A stretch of DNA of 64,000 nucleotides, taken from positions 1 through 64,000 of the forward strand of contig DATEGZ010000257.1 of the NCBI GenBank assembly GCA_035279905.1, in the 5' to 3' direction. The position numbers were made by a program, and so were the translations under genes. Position 1 is the stretch's first letter. Each line of letters opens with the position of its first letter. Source of the stretch: DATEGZ01 sp035279905 (GTDB lineage: Bacteria > Acidobacteriota > Vicinamibacteria > Vicinamibacterales > SCN-69-37). The notes under the pieces are model-generated. The model had not been told where the DNA came from. It worked only from the letters and a program-made list of their open reading frames with translations, and ran no database searches. Shown here piece after piece: positions 17,824 to 26,206 of this stretch.

Positions 17824-18825
17824 ATGAGCGGACTCACGCGTCCGGCCTTGCTCGTCGCGATCGACACCGAGGGTGACAATCAGTGGGACGTCACCGCGCG
17901 GCGAAATCAAACGTTCGAGAATCTCTACGCGCTCGGCCGGCTGCACGAGTTCTTCGAGCGCCACGGCGTGCGGCCGACCTACGTGATCACGCACCCGGTG
18001 GCGGCCGACGCGCGGTCGGCGTCGGTGCTGCGCGGGCTGCTCGCGCGCGGAACGTGTGAGGTCGGCGCGCATCATCACGCCTGGGAAACGCCGCCGTGTT
18101 CACCCGAGGACGTGGCGCGGCACCCCTACGCGCTGGCCCTGCCGATCGAACAGTTCGACGCGCAGCTCCGATCGCTGACCGAGGCGATTCGGACTGGTGT
18201 CGGCGTCCGCCCGGTCTCGTACCGCTCGGGCCGGTTCGGCTTCGCCGCCGCGCACGTCTCGTCCCTGGAGCAGCAGGGCTACCTCGTCGAGTCGAGCGTC
18301 GCGCCGCTGTTCTACGAAGCGCACAAACGCGGACCCGACTTCGTCGGCGCGCCGCTCGATCCGTACTTCCTGTCGTACGACGACGCCACGCGTGCGGGCG
18401 CGAGCGACCTGCTCGAGCTGCCAATCACGGCCGCGCTCAATCGCCGCGTTCCCGCTCTGGTCGAGCGCTGGTACGGCCGAGCGCCGTGGCCGTACACGAC
18501 GAAGCGCGTGCTGCGCCTGCTTCGCGTGGCGCACGTCCGGTGGCTCAGGCCGTCGTACAGCTCCGCGGACGACATGATCGCGCTCGCGCGTCAGGCCGTC
18601 GGCCGCGGCGCGCCGATTCTGAACTTGCTGTTTCACTCGAGCGAAGCGATCGTCGGCACGAGTCCGTACAACCGCAACGACGGCGAGCTGCAGGCGTTCT
18701 TCGATCGCCTGTCAAAGGTGCTGACGTTCGCCACTCGCGAGCTCCACGCCGAGCCCCTGACGTTTGCCGAGTTCCGCCGGCGGTTCGCCGGCGCGCCGGC
18801 CAACGCCGCGCGAGCGTCGGCCTGA
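17824..18825 (+). CDS. NodB-like polysaccharide deacetylase family protein
   Basis: A 333-residue protein. VAIDTEGDNQWD near the N terminus holds the catalytic/metal Asp and CEVGAHHHAWETPP supplies the His metal ligands of CE4 (NodB) enzymes. SYRSGRFGFAAAHVSSLEQ corresponds to the conserved R-x-P/G motif region. The domain has the length typical of bacterial WalW-like putative deacetylases. It would remove N- or O-acetyl groups from a surface glycan or precursor. There is no signal peptide, so a cytoplasmic, precursor-level reaction is likely. It follows the GNAT gene by three bases. Confidence 0.75.
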   Translation: MSGLTRPALLVAIDTEGDNQWDVTARRNQTFENLYALGRLHEFFERHGVRPTYVITHPVAADARSASVLRGLLARGTCEVGAHHHAWETPPCSPEDVARHPYALALPIEQFDAQLRSLTEAIRTGVGVRPVSYRSGRFGFAAAHVSSLEQQGYLVESSVAPLFYEAHKRGPDFVGAPLDPYFLSYDDATRAGASDLLELPITAALNRRVPALVERWYGRAPWPYTTKRVLRLLRVAHVRWLRPSYSSADDMIALARQAVGRGAPILNLLFHSSEAIVGTSPYNRNDGELQAFFDRLSKVLTFATRELHAEPLTFAEFRRRFAGAPANAARASA

Positions 18826-18841
18826 GGACGCGCGCCGACCC

Positions 18842-19996
18842 ATGCGCGTCTGCCACGTGTCCCCGCACCTGCCGCCCGATCAGGCGGCCAACGCGCTGCT
18901 CCCCGCGGAGCTCGGCCGCTGGGCGCGAGCACGCGGGGCGGATGTCTCGTTCGTCGCGCACGAGCCGGCGCAAATCCGATCGACGACGGAAGATCTGGCC
19001 GGCCCGGTTGCCTGGGTGCCGCGGCGCGGCGCGGCCAACCCGGTCGCGCGGCTCCTCAAGATCGACACGTGGCGGCACGCGAAGACGATCGGCGAGGCCC
19101 TCGATCGCATGGCGAGCCGCGCGGACTTGCTCCACCTGCACAGCAACGGCCTGATCATCGAGGTCGCGGCCGCGTGGGCGTCGCGGCGGAAAATCCCGTA
19201 CGTGCTCACGCTGTACGGCACCGAGATCTGGCACTACCGGCGCAGACGTCCGATCGATCCGTTCCTGCGCGCGTACCGGCGCGCCTCGTCCGTCACGTTC
19301 TACAGTCAGCGGCTGCTCGACAAGGCGCGCACGCTCGGTCTCGATCGCCGCGACCTCGTCGTCGTTTATCCCGCAGTCAGCGAAGCCTTCAGGCCGAGGA
19401 CGGCAGAGACGCGCGCGGCGTGGCGGACCGCCCTCGGCATCGCCGAACCGCACGTGATTCTCAACGTGAAGCGCCTGCACGAGCTCGCCGGACAGCGGTT
19501 TCTCATCGAGGCCTTCGCGCGGCTGGCCCGCGGCCGCCACGATGTGCGGCTGGTCATCTGCGGCACCGGGCCGCTACGCGCCGACCTGGAGGCACAGGCG
19601 GTCGCGCTGGCCATCGCCGATCGCGTCACCTTCACCGGCCTGCTGCCGAACGAGGAGATCGCCAGGTACGCGGCGGTGGCCGATGTGTTTGCGCTGCCGT
19701 CGCTGCTCGAAGCGCTGCCAACCGTCGCCGTGGAGGCGCTCGCGTCCGGCACGCCGGTCGTCTCCGCCGATCACCCCGGCGGGGTCGAGCTGCACGAGCT
19801 GTTCGGCGACGACGTGGAGGTCGTGCCGAAGGGGCAGGTGTCGGAGCTGGCCGACGCGCTCGACGAGTCGCTGCGATCGCCCGTGCGCGTGCTGCCCGCG
19901 ACCCTCGATCTCGTCGCGCGGCACTTCAGTCCAAAGGCTGTAGAGGAGGCGTACGAACGCGTCTACGAGGCCGCACTCGGCGGACAGGGCTCGTGA
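18842..19996 (+). CDS. Glycosyltransferase family 4
   Basis: A 384-residue GT-B retaining glycosyltransferase. The start ATG gives MRVCHVSPHLPPDQAANALL, the usual N-terminal strand and glycine-poor acceptor loop. The donor-side E-x7-E motif is in SLLEALPTVAVEALASGTP, preceded by VTFTGLLPNEEIARYAAVAD. It would add a hexose or hexosamine from an NDP-sugar to a lipid-linked glycan on the cytoplasmic side. Sixteen bases separate it from the deacetylase gene. Sugar specificity is not predictable. Confidence 0.85.
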   Translation: MRVCHVSPHLPPDQAANALLPAELGRWARARGADVSFVAHEPAQIRSTTEDLAGPVAWVPRRGAANPVARLLKIDTWRHAKTIGEALDRMASRADLLHLHSNGLIIEVAAAWASRRKIPYVLTLYGTEIWHYRRRRPIDPFLRAYRRASSVTFYSQRLLDKARTLGLDRRDLVVVYPAVSEAFRPRTAETRAAWRTALGIAEPHVILNVKRLHELAGQRFLIEAFARLARGRHDVRLVICGTGPLRADLEAQAVALAIADRVTFTGLLPNEEIARYAAVADVFALPSLLEALPTVAVEALASGTPVVSADHPGGVELHELFGDDVEVVPKGQVSELADALDESLRSPVRVLPATLDLVARHFSPKAVEEAYERVYEAALGGQGS

Positions 19997-20020
19997 ACCT
20001 AACGAACCCAACGAACCCCC
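19994..20020. repeat. Three tandem 9-bp GAACC units
   Basis: Bases 19994-20002, 20003-20011 and 20012-20020 read (t/c)GAACC(t/c)(a/c)(a/c) in perfect 9-bp register. They start in the stop codon of the GT4 gene and end four bases before a TAGAGT box. Confidence 0.7.
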
Positions 20021-20024
20021 GTAG

Positions 20025-20030
20025 TAGAGT
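20025..20030 (+). promoter_or_regulatory. Weak candidate -10 box (TAGAGT)
   Basis: TAGAGT ends seven bases before the ATG at 20038, compatible with a leaderless transcript. It matches the consensus at four of six positions; support comes mainly from its placement behind the GAACC repeats, as at two other genes here. Confidence 0.25.
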
Positions 20031-20037
20031 GCCCGCT

Positions 20038-21912
20038 ATGCCGTTGTTGCGCGCGGTGATTTTCGTCGCCTTGGGCGCAACGGCCTTCACCGCGGCGCCC
20101 GGCCTCGTGAGCCGGCTGCAGCCGCCGCTCACGATCGACTTCTCCACCGATCCACCGTCGAAGCTCTCGGCCGGCTTCTATCCAGCCGAGCACACCGAAG
20201 CCGGGATGTGGTTCGCCTGGACGCACGGCGCGTTCGGGCTCGCGTTTCCGACGCTCGATCGCAGCACGCCGTGGACCATCACGCTGAAGCTCAGCGGATC
20301 GCGTCCGGACGGCACGACGCCGGAGCTCATCACGAACGTGGACGGCGTCGTACGCGATCGCACGACGCTGCCCGCGGCCGGGTTCATCGACCGCAAGATC
20401 AAAGTCGACGCGCTGCCCGGCGGGGGCCGCGGCCTGACCGTCGCGTGGACGGTGACGCCGACGTTCGTGCCGGGGCCGGGCGACAATCGCGCGCTCGGCG
20501 CGCAAATCGACTCCATCGAGCTGGCGCCGGCCGGACCGGGGCCGCGCGTGGCGCTCGATCTTCGCCCGCTCGTCCTCGTGGGTGTCGTCGTCGGGGCGGC
20601 GCTGGGGGCGCTCGCGCTCCCGTGGATCGCCGGCACGAGCCTGATCGTCCTGATGGCCGTCGCGACCGCGTTCATCATGACGCGCGGCCTCGGCCCGTTC
20701 GTGACCTTTCCGTGGCTGCCGATCGCCCTCGGCGCCTTCGCCTCGGCGATGGTCACGACGGTGGCGCTGCCGGCCCGGACGACGGGCGGGCGGTTGGTCG
20801 TCGCGATCACGTTCATGACCGTCGGGCTGCAGCTGCTCCTGCTCACCCATCCCGACATGCCGATCAACGACGCGATCTTTCAGACGCATCGTTTTCAGGA
20901 TGTGCTCGGCGGGCAGTACCTCTTCGCATCGCTCGCGCCGGGCAACTACCGATTCCCGTATCCCATCGGGCTCTACCTCTTTGCCCGGCCGTTCGCGACG
21001 TTCGCGCCGACGACTCTGGATCGAATGATGCTGCTGCGGGTCATCGTCGTGGCCGTCGATGCGTGCGCGGCGGCGTTGCTCTATCGCCTCGTCATGCGCT
21101 GGCGGAAGGACGAGGTCGAGGCGGTCTCGAGCGTCGTGGCCTATCACCTGCTGCCGCTCGGATTCGGCGTGATCGTCACGGCCAATCTCACGAACGTGTT
21201 CGCGCAGTCGCTCGCGACGGTCACACTCGTTGTCGCCGGGCTGGCGGTGGCGGATCTCGCGGCCGGATGGGCGGTGACCGTCGCGATCGGCGCGATCGCG
21301 GCAGCGGCGTTTCTGTCGCACACGAGCACGTTTGCGGTGCTCGGCACGCAGCTCGTCGTCGCGGGCGGCGCGCTCGCGATCGCGCGGGATCGGGCATGGC
21401 GGCCGTCCGGCCGCATGCTCGTCATCGCGGCGGTCGGCGCACTCGTTTTTTCGATCGCGGTGTACTACGCGTACTTCATGGACGTCTACCGCGAGGCGTT
21501 CGGACGGATCGCGAGCGAAACCGGACACGCGACGGCCGCGGCCGGTGGGCGCACTCCGCTCACGCGCCTCGTCGAGCTGCCGCAGGGACTCAACGTGACG
21601 TTCGGCGTGGCAGGGATCGCGATGGCGTTGGTCGGCGCCGCGACGCTCTGGACGCGACCGAACGCCTCACCGGTCCGAAAGCTGATCGGAATGTGGCTGC
21701 TCGTCTGCCTGTTTTTCATGGTGGTCGGCATCGTCACGCCGGTCGACTTGCGACACCTGCTCGCGGCGTTGCCCGTGATTGGGATACTGATCGGAATCGG
21801 ATTCGCCGCGGGCTGGCGGAGCGGCCCCGCAGGGCGGGCGCTCGGCGTCGCGGCGGCGGCGTGGATGCTGTGGATCTGTGCGATAAGCTGGACCGGCGCG
21901 CTCGGGCACTGA
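20038..21912 (+). CDS. Polytopic membrane protein with extracytoplasmic N-terminal domain
   Basis: A 624-residue protein I do not recognise by family. Residues 1-25 are a signal-anchor. Residues ~30-185 form a predicted beta-rich extracytoplasmic domain (e.g. PPLTIDFSTDPPSKLSAGF). From ~190 onward there are about 11 hydrophobic helices. PYPIGLYLFARPFATFAP and DLRHLLAALPVIGILIG resemble GT-C-type or mannosyltransferase-like proteins, but no clear catalytic D-x-D/E is visible. The long upstream open frame is a shadow of the GT4 gene. It may be a glycan polymerase, ligase or glycosyltransferase of the same cluster. Confidence 0.55.
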   Translation: MPLLRAVIFVALGATAFTAAPGLVSRLQPPLTIDFSTDPPSKLSAGFYPAEHTEAGMWFAWTHGAFGLAFPTLDRSTPWTITLKLSGSRPDGTTPELITNVDGVVRDRTTLPAAGFIDRKIKVDALPGGGRGLTVAWTVTPTFVPGPGDNRALGAQIDSIELAPAGPGPRVALDLRPLVLVGVVVGAALGALALPWIAGTSLIVLMAVATAFIMTRGLGPFVTFPWLPIALGAFASAMVTTVALPARTTGGRLVVAITFMTVGLQLLLLTHPDMPINDAIFQTHRFQDVLGGQYLFASLAPGNYRFPYPIGLYLFARPFATFAPTTLDRMMLLRVIVVAVDACAAALLYRLVMRWRKDEVEAVSSVVAYHLLPLGFGVIVTANLTNVFAQSLATVTLVVAGLAVADLAAGWAVTVAIGAIAAAAFLSHTSTFAVLGTQLVVAGGALAIARDRAWRPSGRMLVIAAVGALVFSIAVYYAYFMDVYREAFGRIASETGHATAAAGGRTPLTRLVELPQGLNVTFGVAGIAMALVGAATLWTRPNASPVRKLIGMWLLVCLFFMVVGIVTPVDLRHLLAALPVIGILIGIGFAAGWRSGPAGRALGVAAAAWMLWICAISWTGALGH

Positions 21913-21931
21913 CACGCGCGGGAGGATCGGA

Positions 21932-22384
21932 ATGCCGACGTTCATGGAACGGATCACGCAGGACATCGCGAGCGCGATGCGCGAGAAGAATCAGGCGACG
22001 CTCGCGCCGCTGCGCATGCTGAAGGCGGCGCTGATGAACCGCGAGGTCGAGAAAGGCCGCGCGCTCGACGAGAGCGAGTCGCTGCAGGTCGTGGCCGCGC
22101 TGGTCAAGCAGCGGCGGGATGCTATCGAGCAGTTCCGTACGGGCGGGCGGCAGGATCTGGTCGATCGCGAACAGGCGGAGATTACGTTTCTCGAGCGTTA
22201 CCAGCCGCCGGCCGCCGACGCCGCCGCGATCGCGAAGGCCATCGAGGCCGCGGTGACGGAGACCGGCGCCACTGGCCCAAAGGACATGGGAAAGGTGATG
22301 AAAGCCGTGATGGCGCATCTGACCGGCCTCACGGTGGACGGACGTGCGGTGAGCGACGCGGTGAAAAAACGGCTGGCCGGATAG
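21932..22384 (+). CDS. yqeY: GatB/YqeY domain protein
   Basis: A 150-residue protein of normal YqeY length. MERITQDIASAMREKNQATL, LAPLRMLKAALMNREVEKG and EITFLERYQPPAADAAAIAK match the family, as does the C-terminal AVTETGATGPKDMGKVMKAV. The fold is shared with the tail domain of the GatB amidotransferase subunit, and a role in tRNA-dependent amidation or tRNA interaction is suspected but unproven. GGGAGGA at 21921-21927 is a good ribosome-binding site. A strong intrinsic terminator follows about 80 bases downstream. Confidence 0.9.
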   Translation: MPTFMERITQDIASAMREKNQATLAPLRMLKAALMNREVEKGRALDESESLQVVAALVKQRRDAIEQFRTGGRQDLVDREQAEITFLERYQPPAADAAAIAKAIEAAVTETGATGPKDMGKVMKAVMAHLTGLTVDGRAVSDAVKKRLAG

Positions 22385-22424
22385 CGCCACCAAACTTTCT
22401 GCGCGGCACCCCCGTCTAACGCTA

Positions 22425-22487
22425 ATGAAAGGCACGCAAGAGCCTCTCATCCATCCTCCGGGCAGGGGCCTCAATCGCAGGGGTTGA
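22425..22487 (+). other. Possible 20-codon leader ORF overlapping the terminator
   Basis: An ATG at 22425 opens a 20-codon frame whose stop (22485-22487) lies inside the 3' arm of the terminator stem. The peptide has three Arg codons but no run of one amino acid, so classical ribosome-stalling attenuation is not supported. No ribosome-binding site is evident. It may be fortuitous. Confidence 0.15.
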
Positions 22488-22503
22488 GGCCCCTTCTTTT
22501 TTT
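22465..22503 (+). terminator. Rho-independent terminator
   Basis: A 10-bp perfect stem (GGGGCCTCAA at 22465-22474 with TTGAGGCCCC at 22484-22493), a nine-base loop and a T-rich tract (22494-22503) form a textbook intrinsic terminator. It lies between yqeY and murJ and would end the glycan/yqeY transcript or attenuate entry into murJ. It is the only textbook intrinsic terminator I found. Confidence 0.9.
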
Positions 22504-22576
22504 CGGTACGCTTCCAGCGTGCGGTCTCGCACAGTCGTGATCGCCCAACCCCTCGCCCGCCGCACGACGCCATTCG

Positions 22577-24160
22577 ATGAGTGAACGTCTCGCCAGGTCC
22601 GCAGGACTGATCGGCGCCGCCACGCTGGCCAGCCGGGTCCTCGGTCTCGTCCGCGACACGGTCCAGGGCCGCTACTTCGGCACCGGGCTCGAGAACGACG
22701 CCTTCGTCGTGGCGACACGAATTCCGACACTGCTTCGCGATCTCTTTGCGGAAGGCGCCATGAGCGCCGCGTTCGTGCCGACGGTCACGCGGTACTTGAA
22801 ACAGGGCGGCAAACCCGCCGCGTTTCGACTCGGCTCGCAGGTGATCAACGGCCTGATGGTGGTGACCGGCGTCTTCGTCGTCCTCGGCATCATCTTCGCG
22901 GGGCCGCTCGCGAATCTCTATGCCGGCGACTACGCCAACACGCCGGGCAAGATCGAGCTGACGGTGCAGCTCACGCGGATCAACATGCCGTTCCTGCTGC
23001 TCGTCGCGGTCGCCGCGGCGTGCATGGGCTTGTTGAACGCCATGCGCCGGTTCTTCGTGCCGGCGTCTTCGCCGGCGCTCTACAACATCGTGTTCATCGC
23101 GTGCACGGTGATCTTCGTGCCGGTGTTCACGCGCGCCGGCATCACGCCGGTCATGGCGCTGTCGATGGGCATGCTGCTCGGCGGCGTCGCGCAGATCGTC
23201 GCGCAGTGGCCGCTCCTCCGGCGCGAGGGCTATCGCCACGAGTGGGTGCTCAACCCGCGCGACCCGGGACTGCGCGAAGTGCTCATGTTGATGGGGCCCG
23301 GCATGCTCGGCGTCGCGGCGGCGCAGATCAACATCTTCGTCAACACCTCGCTCGCCACCAGCACCGATGGCGCGGCGTCCGCGCTCGGCTTCGCATTCCG
23401 CTTCATGTACATGCCGGTCGGCATCTTCGGCGTGTCGATTGCGACGGCGGCGATCCCCGATCTCGCGCGGCATGCGGCCGGTGAGTCGTACGACGGCATG
23501 CGCACGACGCTCTCGTGGGGCATTCGGCTGATGCTCATGTTGAGCGTGCCCGCGACGGTTGGGTTGATGGTGCTGTCGGAGCCGATCGTCGAGGCGATCT
23601 ATCGCGGCGGCAGGTTCGATGAGGCCTCGGTCAGGATGGTGGCCTCGTCGCTCGCGTACTACGCCCCCGGCATCGTCGGCTACTCCGTCGTCAAGATTGC
23701 CGCGCCGAGCTTCTACGCGCTCAAGGACGCCCGCACGCCGATCATCGTCAGCGTGATTTCCGTGCTGACGAACCTGGCGCTCAATCTCTCGCTGAACTCC
23801 GTGATGGGATTTCGTGGCCTCGCTCTTGGCACGGCCATCGCGGCCAACGTCAATGCCCTCCTGCTGATCGTGCTGCTGTCGCGGCGGATCGGCGGCGTGG
23901 ACGCGATGCGCGTCACCCGGTCATTCCTGAAGATCTCGCTGGCGTCCGTGGTGATGGGCGTGGCGGTCTACTACGCCGACGCGAGCCTGCACGGGGTGCT
24001 GCCGGTTCGTCTGCTCGGATCGGCGGTGATTGCGCGCGTCACCCGCGTGGCCGCGGGCGTCGGCGTGGGCATCGGCGCCCTCGCCCTGGCCGCCTGGGTG
24101 CTGCACATCGAGGAGTTCCGCCAGGCCCTGCAACGCGTTCTCAGCCGGATCACCGGCTGA
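22577..24160 (+). CDS. murJ: Lipid II flippase MurJ
   Basis: A 527-residue polytopic protein with about 14 hydrophobic helices, the usual MurJ length. SAGLIGAATLASRVLGLVRD and YFGTGLENDAFVVATRIPTL at the N terminus, then LLRDLFAEGAMSAAFVPTV, are diagnostic of the MVF/MurJ family. It moves lipid-linked peptidoglycan precursor across the inner membrane. The essential Arg residues of the central cavity lie in the conserved early segments. It follows a terminator, so it probably has its own promoter, not recognised. The rhomboid gene follows 19 bases later. Confidence 0.93.
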   Translation: MSERLARSAGLIGAATLASRVLGLVRDTVQGRYFGTGLENDAFVVATRIPTLLRDLFAEGAMSAAFVPTVTRYLKQGGKPAAFRLGSQVINGLMVVTGVFVVLGIIFAGPLANLYAGDYANTPGKIELTVQLTRINMPFLLLVAVAAACMGLLNAMRRFFVPASSPALYNIVFIACTVIFVPVFTRAGITPVMALSMGMLLGGVAQIVAQWPLLRREGYRHEWVLNPRDPGLREVLMLMGPGMLGVAAAQINIFVNTSLATSTDGAASALGFAFRFMYMPVGIFGVSIATAAIPDLARHAAGESYDGMRTTLSWGIRLMLMLSVPATVGLMVLSEPIVEAIYRGGRFDEASVRMVASSLAYYAPGIVGYSVVKIAAPSFYALKDARTPIIVSVISVLTNLALNLSLNSVMGFRGLALGTAIAANVNALLLIVLLSRRIGGVDAMRVTRSFLKISLASVVMGVAVYYADASLHGVLPVRLLGSAVIARVTRVAAGVGVGIGALALAAWVLHIEEFRQALQRVLSRITG

Positions 24161-24166
24161 GTCTGC

Positions 24167-24172
24167 TAGCAT
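24167..24172 (+). promoter_or_regulatory. Candidate -10 box (TAGCAT) for the rhomboid gene
   Basis: TAGCAT ends seven bases before the GTG at 24180, the spacing expected of a leaderless transcript; no Shine-Dalgarno sequence lies between. Confidence 0.3.
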
Positions 24173-24179
24173 CGAAAAA

Positions 24180-24932
24180 GTGCGTCGTCCGCCACCATCG
24201 CAGATCGCGAACCTGATCGGCCCGGGTCCCTGGACCCCGGCGGTCCGGGCGATCATCCTCACCAACCTCGCCGTGTTCGTCGTCACGCTGGCGAGCCCGG
24301 CCCGCATCATCGAGTGGTTCGGGCTCGTCCCGGCGGAGGTCCTCGAGCACGGCCGCGTGTGGCAGCCGGTGACGTACTTGTTCGTCCACTCGCCGACCGA
24401 CCTGATGCACATCCTGTTCAACATGCTCACGGTCTGGATGTTCGGCGTGGACCTGGAGCGGCGCTGGGGATCGCGCGGGTTCACGAAGTACTACTTCGTG
24501 ACGGGCGTCGGCGCGGGCGTCTGCCAGATGCTCGTGTCACTCGTGCCGTGGGGACCGGTGCACGCCATCTATGCCGGCGTGCCGACGATCGGCGCGTCCG
24601 GCGCGGTCTACGGACTGCTCTTCGCGTGGGCGCTGCTGTTTCCCGACCGGCAGATCCTGTTCATGTTCTTCTTCCCGCTGCCGTCGCGCGTGTTCGTGTT
24701 CATCATGGGGGCCATCGCGTTCATCTCCGCGATTGGCGCGAGCGGCGGCGCGGTCGCGCACGTCGCGCACCTCGGTGGAATGCTCGTGGGCTGGTTGTAC
24801 CTGAAGGGGCCGACCGATCTCCGGCTCGAGCTGAAGTATCGGCTCACCAAGTGGCGGATGGAGCGCATGCGTCGCAAGTTCAACGTCCATCGCGGCGGGC
24901 GCGACGATGACTGGGAGCGGCGCATCCACTAG
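24180..24932 (+). CDS. Rhomboid family intramembrane serine protease
   Basis: A 250-residue protein with six hydrophobic helices. The catalytic Ser140 lies in TIGASGAVYGLLFAW and the catalytic His197 in AHVAHLGGMLVGWL, the GASG and AH-x-GG signatures of active rhomboids. NMLTVWMFGVDLERRWGSRG gives the conserved L1 loop. It would cleave membrane proteins within the bilayer. A basic C-terminal tail (MERMRRKFNVHRGG) extends into the cytoplasm. The GTG at 24180 removes the murJ-overlapping shadow. Its last 26 bases overlap the start of the next gene. Confidence 0.88.
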   Translation: MRRPPPSQIANLIGPGPWTPAVRAIILTNLAVFVVTLASPARIIEWFGLVPAEVLEHGRVWQPVTYLFVHSPTDLMHILFNMLTVWMFGVDLERRWGSRGFTKYYFVTGVGAGVCQMLVSLVPWGPVHAIYAGVPTIGASGAVYGLLFAWALLFPDRQILFMFFFPLPSRVFVFIMGAIAFISAIGASGGAVAHVAHLGGMLVGWLYLKGPTDLRLELKYRLTKWRMERMRRKFNVHRGGRDDDWERRIH

Positions 24933-26133
24933 CGCGCGCACGTGGCTCGTGGCAGGTCTGGCGGTTGGCGCGCTTCTGCGCGCGCTCGCCTTGCCGCTCT
25001 CCGGCACGGGCGACGTCCTCACGTGGAAAATCTGGAGCTACTCGGCGACGCACGACGTCACCCAGGTGTACGGCGTCGGCGGCGATCCTCCCGTGCATCG
25101 CGAGCTGCGCTGGCGCACCGCATCCACGACCGTCGACTATCCGCCGGTCGTCCTCGGCGAGCTCGCGCTGGCGGGACGGCTGTACCGATCGTTTTCGCCG
25201 GACTTCGACGATTCGCGCTGGCTGACGGCCTGCGTGAAGCTGCCGGGGGTCGTGTTCGAGGCCGGGTTCGTCGCGCTCCTGCTCACACGTGGCCGGCGAT
25301 GGCTCGGCGAGGCCGCGTCCTGGGCCGCGCTGGCGTTCTGGCTCAACCCGCTCGTGATCTTGAACGGGCCGGTGCTGGGCTACCTCGATGCCGAAATGAC
25401 GGTGCCGCTGGTCCTGGCGCTCGTCTGCGCCTGGAGCAAACGGCCGGCGGCCACCGGCGTGCTGACCGCGCTGGCGATCCTGACGAAAGCACAAGCCGTC
25501 TTCGTCGTGCCCGCCATCGTGATCACGCTCGTGGCGCGCGACGCCCGCCTTCGCGCGCTGGTGGCGGCGGTGGCGAGCGGGACGATCACGGGCATCGTGG
25601 TGATCTCGCCGTTTGTGATTCGCGGCGCCGGACGCAACCTCGCGCAAGCGGTCGGCCGGCTCGCGACGCACGACATGCTCTCCGGGCAGGCGGCCAACAT
25701 CTGGTGGATCGTCACGTGGGTGCTGCGCGTCGCCGCCGCCTGGACCGAGTGGGGCGCGCGCCGCGCGCTGACGCAAATCATCGACATCCTCGCGATCTCG
25801 CGCGCCGTCGAACTCGGTTACCCCAACGCGCGCTCCGTCGGGCTGACGCTCGTGGCGATCGCCATCGCGTGGGGCTGCTGGCGGATGCGGCATCTGACGC
25901 GGCTGGCCGAAGCGGCGGCGCTGGCCGCGTGGTGCGCCTACGCCTACGCGATGCTCGCGGCGCAGGTGCACGAGAATCACTGGTATCCGGCCGTGCCGCT
26001 GCTCGTGCTCGCGGCCGCGGCCGACCGTCGCTATCGCGGCATGCTCGCGGCGGTCTCGGTCATCGCCGCGCTCAATCTGTACCTCTTCTACGGACTAGGC
26101 GCCGACTGGCCGGCGGTCACGCACCGCACGTAG
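24907..26133 (+). CDS. GT-C-like polytopic membrane protein
   Basis: A 408-residue protein with about ten hydrophobic helices. The first loop contains GTGDVLTWKIWSYSATHDV and STTVDYPPVVLGELALAG, similar to the acidic-loop and Y-P-P-x-x motifs of bacterial PMT/GT39-related and Alg6/8-like enzymes. AQVHENHWYPAVPLLVLAAA near the C terminus is also found in GT-C mannosyltransferases (H-E-x-H region). It probably transfers a lipid-linked sugar in the periplasm. The start overlaps the rhomboid gene by 26 bases, so a slightly later start is possible. Confidence 0.6.
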   Translation: MTGSGASTSARTWLVAGLAVGALLRALALPLSGTGDVLTWKIWSYSATHDVTQVYGVGGDPPVHRELRWRTASTTVDYPPVVLGELALAGRLYRSFSPDFDDSRWLTACVKLPGVVFEAGFVALLLTRGRRWLGEAASWAALAFWLNPLVILNGPVLGYLDAEMTVPLVLALVCAWSKRPAATGVLTALAILTKAQAVFVVPAIVITLVARDARLRALVAAVASGTITGIVVISPFVIRGAGRNLAQAVGRLATHDMLSGQAANIWWIVTWVLRVAAAWTEWGARRALTQIIDILAISRAVELGYPNARSVGLTLVAIAIAWGCWRMRHLTRLAEAAALAAWCAYAYAMLAAQVHENHWYPAVPLLVLAAAADRRYRGMLAAVSVIAALNLYLFYGLGADWPAVTHRT

Positions 26134-26206
26134 ACGGGCATCGACGCGACGGTCGTGCTCTCGGTCGTCAATGTCTTCGTCTTCGCGCGGTTCGCGCGGG
26201 TGCTGG

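Noticed and set aside
22385..22576. Small RNA or riboswitch between yqeY and murJ
   Set aside because: Beyond the terminator hairpin and an uncertain short ORF, I see no conserved aptamer-like structure.
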